Shown in pieces: positions 14,188-22,189 of a stretch of DNA of 27,936 nt (positions are counted from its first letter, which is position 1; each line of letters begins with the position of its first letter). Made by a program: the position numbers and the translations under genes. Origin of the DNA: JAJPKK01 sp035311445 (GTDB taxonomy: Bacteria > Pseudomonadota > Alphaproteobacteria > Rhizobiales > Xanthobacteraceae). The DNA is taken from positions 1 through 27,936 of the forward strand of contig DATGCX010000165.1 of NCBI GenBank assembly GCA_035311445.1. Reading direction: 5' to 3'. The notes below the pieces were generated by a model, which did not search any database, was not told the DNA's origin, and was given only the letters and a program-made list of their open reading frames with translations.

Positions 14188-14706
14188 CTAACGCCCATCC
14201 CCCAATGCGGATTGGAGCGCGGCTACTATCTGCGTATCGGCGCAGCCCAATTTGCCAAGTGCCCCTTGTTCATTGACGATATGTTCACAGAAGGCCCGCT
14301 GCAGTTCGGGGGCCTCGCCAGTCGGCTCGAGGAGATCGGGCTGATAATCATCCTTGGCGATGTATATCGACAGGCGCCGCTTGAAATGGCGCGCAAAGAA
14401 GAACTCCCACTGCGTATAGGACGCCTTCGCGATCCCGCTCGGCAGCATGTGAGCGAAAGGCTCCGCCGCCTTGGGCGGCTGGAAGGCGCCGCTGCGCTTG
14501 CCGATGACGCACACGACCGCGCTGCAGTCGCGGATGTAGTCGTGCAGCTTCTTCAGAGTGGTATCGCTTCCCACCTCCTGCCGGAAATCGCTTTGTACCC
14601 GCAGCAGCGCCTCACGCGAGCGCAGGTCGGCAGCAACGGCATCGCGCGCCTTGCCGAACTCGCTGGACACGGCCGAGAGGAAGATGCGGAATTCGTCTTG
14701 CGGCAT
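14188..14706 (-). CDS. Stand-alone DUF4062 (TIR-like fold) protein
   Basis: This 172-aa protein opens with FRIFLSAVSSEFGKARDAVA and continues DTTLKKLHDYIRDCSAVVCVIGKRSG, the hallmark of DUF4062. That domain usually sits at the N-terminus of large STAND-type NTPases or other multidomain signalling and defence proteins. Here the domain is nearly the whole protein, followed only by a YTQWEFFFARHFKRRLSIYIA segment and a C-terminal helix; no NB-ARC or TPR part follows on any frame. It may be a genuine minimal form or what is left of a larger gene. The start at 14706 has only a weak upstream GGGA. It is adjacent to a GT2 gene, which gives little hint of its role. Confidence 0.78.
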   Translation of the reverse strand: MPQDEFRIFLSAVSSEFGKARDAVAADLRSREALLRVQSDFRQEVGSDTTLKKLHDYIRDCSAVVCVIGKRSGAFQPPKAAEPFAHMLPSGIAKASYTQWEFFFARHFKRRLSIYIAKDDYQPDLLEPTGEAPELQRAFCEHIVNEQGALGKLGCADTQIVAALQSALGDGR

Positions 14707-14818
14707 GACGCGGGCGTTCCCGAAAAGATGCGCCGGGGCGATCTGGTATGGGCGAGCTGTGATTAATGATCCAGCGGAAAATTCATCGGTAAATTGTGCA
14801 CCTGAGCGGCGCGCTGCT

Positions 14819-14936
14819 CCCTCCCCGTCTTCGGGGAGGGTCGGGGTGCGGTCCGTTCCGCGGCAAAGTTATGCCCGCGTCCACCACCCCACCCGACCTC
14901 GCTTCGCTCGGCCGCCCTCCCCGACGACGGGGAGGG
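14819..14936. repeat. Paired CCCTCCCCG hairpin element
   Basis: Two hairpins bracket the region: CCCTCCCCG-tctt-CGGGGAGGG (14819-14840) and CCCTCCCCG-acga-CGGGGAGGG (14915-14936). The 74 bp between them contain no gene. The second hairpin lies 2 bp past the stop of the drug exporter gene and could end its transcription. Confidence 0.65.
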
Positions 14937-14937
14937 A

Positions 14938-16341
14938 TCAGGCCCCCTTCCTCGCCCGCAGCGCCACGCCGACATCCGGCGCCAACTTCCGGAAGTGCCA
15001 CACCCCGACGAGCCCGACCAACCCGATCGCCCAAAGCGCGATGTGAAAGTCCATCGCGGTGACCTCTGCATCGCCCGGATGCGTCAGCGCGGCAGCACGC
15101 AGCATGATGGCGCCGCCGGCGACGCCCAGCGCGTTGCCCATCTGCTGCAGCATGCTGAACAGCGTGTTGGCGCCGCTCATGCGGGCCTGATCGAGATCAC
15201 AAAAGCTCAGCGCATTGATGGTGGTGAATTCCATCGATCGCGACAGGCCGCTGAGAAAAAGCACCGCCACGATGACGACCGTCATCGTGGCGGCGGTCAG
15301 GAAGCCGCAAGCCATGATCGTCGCGATCGCCAGCACCCCGTTCCAGATCAGGGTGCGGCGAAAGCTGAATCTGCCGAGCACCGCGGTTGTCGCCGGTTTC
15401 ATGCCGAGATTGCCGGCGAACACGGCGAGCAGCAGCAGGCCGGAGTCAAGCGGGTTCAGCCCGAACGCCAGCTGGAACATCAACGGCAACAGAAACGGCA
15501 CCGCGCTGATGGCGGTGCGGAACAATACCCCGCCGCCGACCGTGATGGCGAAGGTCGGCACCCGGAACGGCGAAAGGTCAAGCAGCGGATGAGCCGTGTG
15601 GAGTGCATGGCGAACCGCATAAATTCCTGCTCCCAGGCCGGCGCACAAGAGCGGCGCGGTGACAAACCAGTCGATCCTGTTGCGGCCGATCGCTTCGAGG
15701 CTGTACATCAGGCTGAAGCTCGCGAACCCGCTCAACACAAATCCGCTCCAGTCGAATCCTCCCTTGCGGTCACCGCGAGAGTTTGGAATGAGGATCAGGG
15801 CGAGGGTCAATCCGAGGATTCCGAGCGGAACATTGAGCAGGAAAATCCACTGCCACGCGCTGTAAGTCGTAATGAGTCCGCCAAGTGGCGGACCGACCAC
15901 CGGCGCCGTCAAGGCCGGCCATGTCAAGAACGCGATCATGCGGACAAAGTGCTGTTTCTCGGTATTGCGCAGCACGATAAGCCGCCCGACCGGCACCATC
16001 ATGGCTCCGCCGATGCCCTGAAGAACGCGCGCCGCGGTGAACTGCCACAGCGTGGTGCTCGCGGCGCACAGCACCGACGACAAGGTGAACGCCACGATGG
16101 CCGAGGCGAACACCGTGCGAGCCCCGAACCGGTCCGTCACCCAGCCGCTGGCCGGAATGAACACCGCGACGGTGAGCAGATATGCCGACATCCCGATATT
16201 GAGATCGACAGCCGCAACCTTAAACGACAGCGCCATCTGCGGCAGCGCGGTGGCGATCACGGTCCCGTCGAGCTGCTCCATGAACAACGCGCCCGCCACC
16301 AGCAGGGCGATGGTTGTACTTTGACGGAGAGACTTGTCCAT
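14938..16341 (-). CDS. DHA2-family (EmrB/QacA-type) MFS drug exporter
   Basis: This 467-aa inner-membrane proton antiporter of the 14-helix DHA2 branch shows MFS motif A as GWVTDRFGAR (loop 2-3), motif B near RVLQGIGGAMMVPVGR, motif C as APVVGPPLGG in helix 5, and the DHA2 helix 1 pattern EQLDGTVIATALPQM. The length and helix count agree with the family. It exports an unknown toxic compound or metabolite. It is divergent from phaC across a 138-bp region, and its ATG is 8 nt from a perfect FNR/FixK box, which would place that site over the ribosome-binding region or promoter of this gene. No MarR/TetR regulator or membrane-fusion partner is adjacent. Confidence 0.9.
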   Translation of the reverse strand: MDKSLRQSTTIALLVAGALFMEQLDGTVIATALPQMALSFKVAAVDLNIGMSAYLLTVAVFIPASGWVTDRFGARTVFASAIVAFTLSSVLCAASTTLWQFTAARVLQGIGGAMMVPVGRLIVLRNTEKQHFVRMIAFLTWPALTAPVVGPPLGGLITTYSAWQWIFLLNVPLGILGLTLALILIPNSRGDRKGGFDWSGFVLSGFASFSLMYSLEAIGRNRIDWFVTAPLLCAGLGAGIYAVRHALHTAHPLLDLSPFRVPTFAITVGGGVLFRTAISAVPFLLPLMFQLAFGLNPLDSGLLLLAVFAGNLGMKPATTAVLGRFSFRRTLIWNGVLAIATIMACGFLTAATMTVVIVAVLFLSGLSRSMEFTTINALSFCDLDQARMSGANTLFSMLQQMGNALGVAGGAIMLRAAALTHPGDAEVTAMDFHIALWAIGLVGLVGVWHFRKLAPDVGVALRARKGA

Positions 16342-16349
16342 GGCCGATC

Positions 16350-16363
16350 TTGATACACATCAA
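16350..16363. promoter_or_regulatory. Perfect FNR/FixK box
   Basis: TTGAT-ACAC-ATCAA is an exact match to the FNR-family consensus TTGAT-N4-ATCAA. It is 20 bp upstream of a TATCTT sequence (16384-16389) on the plus strand, close to the spacing of a class II FNR-activated promoter that would read phaC. On the minus strand it is just ahead of the drug exporter ATG. Confidence 0.7.
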
Positions 16364-16479
16364 GGCAACAGCGGTGATAACACTATCTTTAAAAATACGG
16401 TCCATATCGAGCGGCCACTTCACTTTTCACGGCCGATGATACCTTCGCTCCTCGATCACCACGATCGGATACCCCGACC

Positions 16480-18297
16480 ATGACGGCACTGACGGAACTG
16501 AAGGTCGTTCCAAGCGAGCGCTCCCACCTGTCGCCGACAGATACGGAAATGCCCGAACGTGATTCCTTTCCGGCAGCCGCCCTGGCCGATATGCTCGATC
16601 GCGCGCTGCATGCGAACATCGGGAGATATACGGCAGGGCTGTCGCCTGCCGCACTCATCATGGCCTACTTCGACTGGGCTGCGCACATTGCGGCCGCGCC
16701 GGGCAAGCGCACAGGGCTTGCCGACAAGGCGGTGCGCAAGGCGATGCGGTTGTTCGATTATGTATGCCGATGCGGTTTGGAAGGCGGCAACGCGGCGCGC
16801 TGCATCGAGCCGTTGCCGCAGGACAGGCGATTTTCCGGCGAGCCGTGGCAGCACTGGCCCTTCAACGTGCTCTACCAGGCCTTCCTGCTCAATCAGCAAT
16901 GGTGGCACGCCGCCACCACCGGTATCCGCGGTGTTTCCCACCACCACGAGAACATGGTCGAGTTCGCGTCACGGCAGATCCTCGACCTGTTCTCACCGGC
17001 AAACTTCTTCTGGACGAATCCCGAGGTGCTTGCGCGCACCGTTCAACAAGGGGGGATGAATCTGGCACTCGGATTCCGCAACCTGATGGAAGACTGGCAG
17101 CGCGCACTGCGGGGCGAAAAGCCCGCCGGCGTGGAAAACTTCGTCGTCGGACACAACATCGCGGTGACGCCCGGCCGGGTTGTCTATCGCAACCGGCTGA
17201 TCGAATTGATCCGCTATGCGCCCGCCACGGCCAAGGTGCGGCCCGAGCCGGTGCTGATCGTGCCGGCCTGGATCATGAAGTACTACATTCTCGACCTGTC
17301 GCCGCATAATTCGCTGGTCAAATACCTCACCGAGCAGGGCTACACGGTGTTCATGGTGTCGTGGAAGAATCCGACCGCACAAGATCGCGATCTCGGCATG
17401 GAGGATTATCGCGCGCTCGGCGTCATGGCGGCGCTTGACGCTATCGGGGCGCAGGCCCATGCGGACCGTGTCCACGCAGTCGGATATTGCCTCGGTGGCA
17501 CGCTGTTGTCGATCGCGGCGGCCGCGATGGCGCGCGACGGCGACACGCGGCTCAAATCCGCGACGCTGCTTGCGGCGCAGGTCGACTTCACGGAGGCCGG
17601 CGAACTGATGCTGTTCATCGACGACGCCCAAGTCGCATTTCTCGAAGACGTGATGTGGGAAGAGGGTTATCTCGACGCGCGACAGATGGCGGGCACATTC
17701 CAGCTGTTGCGTTCGAATGATCTCATTTGGTCGCGCATGGTTCGCAACTATCTCATGGGCGAGCGCGACCCTGTCAACGACCTCATGGCGTGGAACGCGG
17801 ATGCGACCAGGCTACCCTACAGCATGCATAGCGAATATCTGCACCGCCTGTTCCTCGATAACGATCTGGCCGAGGGCCGCTTCATAGCGGGGGCTGCGCC
17901 GGTTGCTTTGTCCGATATACGCGTGCCCATTTTCGCGGTGGCCACGGTTCGGGACCACGTCGCGCCGTGGCGATCGACCTACAAGATTCATCTGCTGACC
18001 GACACGGAGGTGACTTACGTGCTCACCACCGGTGGCCACAATGCCGGGATTGTTTCCGAGGTCGGCCACAAGGGTCGCAGCTACCAGGTCATGACCAAGC
18101 CCGCCGACGGACGCTACACCGACCCCGACACATGGCAGAAGGTGGCGCCGCGAAAAGACGGCTCCTGGTGGCCCGAATGGACGGCGTGGCTCGATCAGCG
18201 TTCCGGCCCGCTCGTCGCTGCGGAGCGGCTCGATAATTCTGAACGCGGCGCGGCGTCGCTCGGTCCAGCGCCCGGAACGCATGTACAGCAGGCTTGA
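16480..18297 (+). CDS. phaC: Poly(3-hydroxyalkanoate) synthase, class I type
   Basis: This 605-aa PHA synthase polymerises (R)-3-hydroxyacyl-CoA into storage polyester on granules. It has the N-terminal granule-binding/PhaC_N region (FSGEPWQHWPFNVLYQAFLLNQQWW, FWTNPEVLARTVQQGG), ENFVVGHNIAVTPG, and the alpha/beta-hydrolase core. The catalytic triad is visible: lipase-like box GYCLGG with C337, RDHVAPWRS with D492, and GGHNAGIVSEVG with H520. The length fits class I enzymes, slightly longer because of the N- and C-terminal tails. No phaA, phaB, phaR or phasin gene is nearby, so this may be an additional PhaC copy. The start ATG lacks a strong ribosome-binding site. The promoter carries an FNR/FixK box, suggesting higher expression when oxygen is low. 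Confidence 0.93.
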   Translation: MTALTELKVVPSERSHLSPTDTEMPERDSFPAAALADMLDRALHANIGRYTAGLSPAALIMAYFDWAAHIAAAPGKRTGLADKAVRKAMRLFDYVCRCGLEGGNAARCIEPLPQDRRFSGEPWQHWPFNVLYQAFLLNQQWWHAATTGIRGVSHHHENMVEFASRQILDLFSPANFFWTNPEVLARTVQQGGMNLALGFRNLMEDWQRALRGEKPAGVENFVVGHNIAVTPGRVVYRNRLIELIRYAPATAKVRPEPVLIVPAWIMKYYILDLSPHNSLVKYLTEQGYTVFMVSWKNPTAQDRDLGMEDYRALGVMAALDAIGAQAHADRVHAVGYCLGGTLLSIAAAAMARDGDTRLKSATLLAAQVDFTEAGELMLFIDDAQVAFLEDVMWEEGYLDARQMAGTFQLLRSNDLIWSRMVRNYLMGERDPVNDLMAWNADATRLPYSMHSEYLHRLFLDNDLAEGRFIAGAAPVALSDIRVPIFAVATVRDHVAPWRSTYKIHLLTDTEVTYVLTTGGHNAGIVSEVGHKGRSYQVMTKPADGRYTDPDTWQKVAPRKDGSWWPEWTAWLDQRSGPLVAAERLDNSERGAASLGPAPGTHVQQA

Positions 18298-18363
18298 AGT
18301 GGTGTCGATTGATTCACCTCGCGGGCGCTGACTGGTGGTCCGTTCCTCTCTGTGCCTTGAAGT

Positions 18364-18412
18364 CCGGCCTCTCCGGGACAAGCCTGGCGACGACGCCGAG
18401 ACATGATTCAAA
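18364..18412. repeat. REP-like remnant
   Basis: GTCCGGCCTCTCCGGGACAA followed by GCCTGGCGACGAC carries the same GGGACAAG core as the element at 4126-4197, in a shorter and degenerate form. It lies in the 222-bp gap between phaC and the membrane glycosyltransferase gene, which otherwise shows nothing recognisable. Confidence 0.35.
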
Positions 18413-18519
18413 GTGGATCGAAATCCGCTCCAGGGAATCCTGATTTGAATTTGGTCGGTCCGGAGCATATGGCTTGAACGCCTACGTCGGCATCCGCAAC
18501 CTCTACGCCTCCTTCATCG

Positions 18520-20028
18520 ATGATTTCACCGTCAGGTTCTACAGCTCCGCAAAACCCAAGCTTTCGGCTGGCGGCCGTCATCGTCCTCGCGCTGACGATT
18601 GTCCGTCTCGTCGGACTGCGTCTCTCGACAGTCGACCTGTTCTTCGACGAATCCCAGTACTGGGCGTGGTCCCGCGAACTGGCACTGGGGTATTTTTCCA
18701 AGCCGCCCTTACTGGCATGGCTGATTGCGGCGGCCGAACATCTTTGTGGTCCGTCGGAAGCATGCATCCGGGCTCCGGCGCCGCTGATGAATCTCGCAAC
18801 CAGCCTCCTCGCCTACGCGATCGGTTGCGCGCTCTACGATGCCTGCACCGGATTCTGGGCCGCGATGCTCACCGCATTCGGCACCGGCGCGGTGTTCTCG
18901 GCACGGATCATATCGACGGATGTGCCGCTGGTGCTGTTCTGGGCGTTGGCGCTTCTTGCCTACGTTCGCCTGCGGCAGGGAGCGGATTGGCGGTGGGCGA
19001 TCGTGCTAGGCATCGCCCTCGGGGCGGGATTGCTCGCCAAATACGCCATGATGTATTTCCTGCCGGGGCTCGTCCTCGCGGCGCTCTTTGACAAGCAGGC
19101 GCGCGCGTTGCTGGGAAAACCCGAACTCCAGCTTGCGCTCGGATTGGCCGTTATCACCATATCGCCGAACATCCTATGGAATGCAGCTAACGGTTTTCTG
19201 ACGTTTCGCCATGCTGGCGGCAATGTCGTCGGCGAGCCGATCGAACCAAGCCTGCTGCGACCGCTCGAATTTCTGGCGGCACAGTTTGCGGTGTTCGGTC
19301 CCGTTGTGTTTGGCGTGGCCATCGCAGCGACGACTGCGCTCTTCACGCAGAAAAGCTCAATTCGATTGTTGCCGGCGGATCGCGTTCTGCTCGGATTTGC
19401 AGTGCCCCCGCTTGTTGCCGTCACTGTGACAGCCAGCGTGGTGCATGCCTATGCGAACTGGGCTGCGGCCGCCTTCATCCCGCTCGCCATGCTAGCTGCC
19501 GCCATCCTGGTGCGCCGAAATTCCGCGATCCTGTTATGGGGCAGTTTCGCGCTCGGACTGGTAACCCAGATCGGATTGATCGGCGGCGATGCGTTCGCGA
19601 CCCGCATCCACCTGCCGCTCCTTTCGACCCCCAATCCGTATTATCGCACGCTCGGCTGGAACGCTTATGCACGCACCGTCGGCCAACTTGCCCGCAAGCT
19701 GGGCGTTGCGGCCATTGCAAGCGATATCCGTGCCGAGGTGGCCTCCCTGCTTTATTACTGGCGTGACCAGCCGGAACAAATCCTGGCTTGGCCAACCGAC
19801 GATCTGCCGGCTTTCGATTTGACCAGGGCATTGACGGCCGCGGCACCGCAGCCCGTGCTGTTCGTGAGTGAATGTCCGGACGGCAATCGACTGGAAAAAT
19901 TCTACGCTCAGGTTACGCCACTTGGCATATTTGCTCTCGACGACCCAGTGCCGCGTGGATTTGCCGCCTTCAAGCTCGAACGGCCACGCGGCACGATCGG
20001 ACCCCTGGCGCCGTGCCCGCGGCCGTGA
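18520..20028 (+). CDS. ArnT/GT39-like polytopic membrane glycosyltransferase
   Basis: This 502-aa GT-C-type integral membrane glycosyltransferase has about 10-12 helices. The defining first periplasmic loop reads DLFFDESQYWAWSRELALGYF then SKPPLLAWL; the DE pair and the GYFSKPP block are those of the ArnT/PMT superfamily, which uses polyprenyl-phosphate sugars. The next loop has the expected CIRAPAPLMN and ARIISTDVPL. A C-terminal periplasmic domain (from about residue 375) contains LLYYWRDQPEQILAW. It adds a sugar to lipid A, an oligosaccharide or a protein; the target cannot be read from the sequence. The ATG at 18520 is the first in frame after an in-frame stop at 18475; no strong ribosome-binding site is seen. 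It ends 17 bp from the convergent CBS gene. Confidence 0.85.
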   Translation: MISPSGSTAPQNPSFRLAAVIVLALTIVRLVGLRLSTVDLFFDESQYWAWSRELALGYFSKPPLLAWLIAAAEHLCGPSEACIRAPAPLMNLATSLLAYAIGCALYDACTGFWAAMLTAFGTGAVFSARIISTDVPLVLFWALALLAYVRLRQGADWRWAIVLGIALGAGLLAKYAMMYFLPGLVLAALFDKQARALLGKPELQLALGLAVITISPNILWNAANGFLTFRHAGGNVVGEPIEPSLLRPLEFLAAQFAVFGPVVFGVAIAATTALFTQKSSIRLLPADRVLLGFAVPPLVAVTVTASVVHAYANWAAAAFIPLAMLAAAILVRRNSAILLWGSFALGLVTQIGLIGGDAFATRIHLPLLSTPNPYYRTLGWNAYARTVGQLARKLGVAAIASDIRAEVASLLYYWRDQPEQILAWPTDDLPAFDLTRALTAAAPQPVLFVSECPDGNRLEKFYAQVTPLGIFALDDPVPRGFAAFKLERPRGTIGPLAPCPRP

Positions 20029-20045
20029 CTTCAGGTGATGTCGAT

Positions 20046-20477
20046 TCAGTGAGCCGCTATATACGCGTCCCGCAAGATATTCGATTCAATTTCCAATTCT
20101 TCCAGCCGCTGCTTGACGACATCGCCGATGCTGACGATGCCGACAAGTTTGCCGTCGGCAAAGACGGGCAAATGCCGCACGCGGTGATTTGTCATCAGGC
20201 TCATAGCGCGCTTCAAGCTATCGCTCGGGGCAACTGCGATCATTGTCTGGGGCATGACATCCAAAACCGCCATGGCGAGCGCTTGCTCACCGTGGCGCGA
20301 GATGGCGTGGACGATTTCGCGTTCCGATATCAGGCCGGAGATTGCATCACCGCTTTTCACCACCAAAGCCGCGATGCCCCGTTGTCGCATCCGATCAGCG
20401 GCGCTTTTGATCGTCTCGGTCGCGCGGATCGTTATAACGTTGGAGCCATTGCGATCCAGAATACTCTGAATGCTCAT
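20046..20477 (-). CDS. Two-CBS-domain protein
   Basis: This 143-aa cytosolic protein is made of a CBS pair: VITIRATETIKSAADRMRQRGIAALVV...GLISEREIVHAI (first) and MIAVAPSDSLKRAMSLMTNHRVRHLPVF...LVGIVSIGDVVK (second). Such pairs bind adenine nucleotides (AMP, ATP or SAM) and act as energy sensors. Stand-alone forms are common in alphaproteobacteria, often stress- or low-oxygen-linked. ATG at 20477 is preferred because GGAG is 8 nt upstream; ATG at 20483 is too close to it. An 11-bp dyad (20620-20642) lies upstream and may be an operator. Confidence 0.9.
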   Translation of the reverse strand: MSIQSILDRNGSNVITIRATETIKSAADRMRQRGIAALVVKSGDAISGLISEREIVHAISRHGEQALAMAVLDVMPQTMIAVAPSDSLKRAMSLMTNHRVRHLPVFADGKLVGIVSIGDVVKQRLEELEIESNILRDAYIAAH

Positions 20478-20619
20478 GAGCATTCTCCTATTTTACTTGT
20501 GACAAGCGAGCTGGCCGTACTCCTGCGTTGTCCTCCGGGGCGGCGGTCATCGTTTCGCGCCGAATTGGGTTTTCTACTTGTTAAATACAACCACACTTCT
20601 CTTGCGGGTTCCAGATTGT

Positions 20620-20642
20620 CCGATGTCAGACTCTGACATCGG
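20620..20642. promoter_or_regulatory. Perfect 23-bp dyad, operator-like
   Basis: CCGATGTCAGA (20620-20630) and TCTGACATCGG (20632-20642) are perfect inverted copies around one base. It is about 140 bp upstream of the CBS gene start, with no T run on either side, so it fits a repressor or activator site better than a terminator. It also lies 100 bp past the 3' end of the GT4 gene. Confidence 0.5.
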
Positions 20643-20742
20643 TGTTAGAAATTGATAATCGATACGTGGCCGTCGCGCGATTACATACAATCTAGACGTC
20701 GCAACCTTACGGGTCGATGAACGGCGCATTACCGATTGATCG

Positions 20743-22188
20743 TCACTCTCCGCGCACCAGCGCGAAGAAGGCTCTCGCAGCTTCATCCCAGTCGGGATGA
20801 CGGAAGCTCCGGATGCGCGCCTCGTAGAGGCCGCGGGCCGCCGGATCCTCGATCCAGGACTGTAACATGCGTCGCCAGGCCTCCGCATCGGTCGGATCGA
20901 GGCACGGCGACAAATCGCCGACTACCTCCGGCACCGCACCGCCGGTTGAGGCCAGCACGGCCTTGCCATGCCGAAAGGCTTCCACTACCGGCAAGCCATA
21001 TCCTTCGTAGCGCGACGGATAGAGGCAGAAGGCGGCGCCACGGTAGAGCGCCGCGAGGGTCGCGTCGTTGATATCGGTGAGAATTTCGAGCGTGCCAGCC
21101 ACGCGGGCATCGCGGCGCAAATCCCGCATCAGGTCGCCGATCATCCAGCCCTCCCGGCCGGCGAACACCAGCTTGAATCGCGAGCGTTGCGGAATGCCTG
21201 CTGCAATGAGTTTGATCCAAACATCGTAGATCAGGCGGTGCCCCTTGCGGGGCTCGATGGTGCTGACCAGGAGAGCATAACGCCCCGCCTCTATGCCCTC
21301 CGGTAGCGGCTCTGCGACGGCGTGCGCGCGAACATCGGCGCCGGGTGGACACACCGCCGTCGCGGCGAGCGCTAGCCCATGCGAGCCGCAATAGGCGCGT
21401 ACATCCGCCTCAACCGTGCGAGAGTTGAAGACGACGAGATCGGCTGCCGGGAAGGCGCGGCGGCAGTAGTCGCGGTGCGCCTGCGCATCGGCGAACTTGT
21501 AGTAGTGCGGAAACATCACCGGAATGAGGTCGAAGCAGAGCAGCACGAAGCGGAATCCCACCCTCTGCTTGAGCTCCGCAATCGCGATGATGTCATTGTG
21601 TATCCAACCGGCCCCTGCGCATACCAGCGTGTCGCCCGGTGTTAGGTCGACAGGCGGGCCGAGCGCCATGTCGATCGGCAGATGCGCCCGGCGCGAACCG
21701 TCGGCCTTCACCATGATGGCGCGGTATTTGTCGTTCATGACGGTTCGCTGGACGGTGTCGACGAACGAAGCGATCTGTGCATTCGCGGTTTTGAGGCGGA
21801 TCCGCTCCAGGGCTTGGAGCAACGTGCGGCGCAATTGCAGGCCCCAAAGCGCTAGCGGCCGGATCGCGGCGGGAATCCGATCGGTTTTCCGTTTCCCCTT
21901 GCGTGCTGGACTGACGAACGACAGGGTGTCGAAAGTAGCGTCCTGTGCAATCAAGCCGGCAGCCGTCGCGCGGCGGAGACGCCGGAAGCACCGCATTTCC
22001 GGATCGAAGAACACCGGAACCAGTTCGTCCAAGTGGGCGAGAGCCCAGCGGCCGAATTCACACTCCACCCTCACGATCCCGACCGGCGGGCCCGACCACA
22101 ACGCCGTGGTGGTGAGGTCGAACACGATGCGCGGCGGAATGCGATCCGGCTTCGCGGCCCCGCCCTGCGAGGGTGCGGCGTCGGCCAT
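20743..22188 (-). CDS. Glycosyltransferase family 4 protein
   Basis: This 481-aa GT-B glycosyltransferase has an N-terminal part with IVFDLTTTALWSGPPVGIVRVE, followed by a middle acceptor domain (LLCFDLIPVMFPHYYKFAD) and a C-terminal GT4 nucleotide-sugar domain with LLVSTIEPRKGH, AALYRGAAFCLYPSRYEGYGLPVVEAF and GGAVPEVVGD. The E-x7-E pair (ExxxLPVVEA type, from YEGYGLPVVEA) is intact. Such two-part proteins act in O-antigen, capsule or exopolysaccharide synthesis. The chosen start (22188) is one base past the stop of the upstream glycosyltransferase gene (TGACATG), so translation is coupled; the longer frame to 22341 lies inside that gene. Confidence 0.85.
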   Translation of the reverse strand: MADAAPSQGGAAKPDRIPPRIVFDLTTTALWSGPPVGIVRVECEFGRWALAHLDELVPVFFDPEMRCFRRLRRATAAGLIAQDATFDTLSFVSPARKGKRKTDRIPAAIRPLALWGLQLRRTLLQALERIRLKTANAQIASFVDTVQRTVMNDKYRAIMVKADGSRRAHLPIDMALGPPVDLTPGDTLVCAGAGWIHNDIIAIAELKQRVGFRFVLLCFDLIPVMFPHYYKFADAQAHRDYCRRAFPAADLVVFNSRTVEADVRAYCGSHGLALAATAVCPPGADVRAHAVAEPLPEGIEAGRYALLVSTIEPRKGHRLIYDVWIKLIAAGIPQRSRFKLVFAGREGWMIGDLMRDLRRDARVAGTLEILTDINDATLAALYRGAAFCLYPSRYEGYGLPVVEAFRHGKAVLASTGGAVPEVVGDLSPCLDPTDAEAWRRMLQSWIEDPAARGLYEARIRSFRHPDWDEAARAFFALVRGE

Positions 22189-22189
22189 G

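Noticed and set aside
14995..16353. A 452-codon open frame on the plus strand opposite the drug exporter
   Set aside because: Highly basic and Gln/Arg/His-rich composition typical of the antisense of a GC-rich membrane-protein gene; the minus-strand exporter has all the family motifs.
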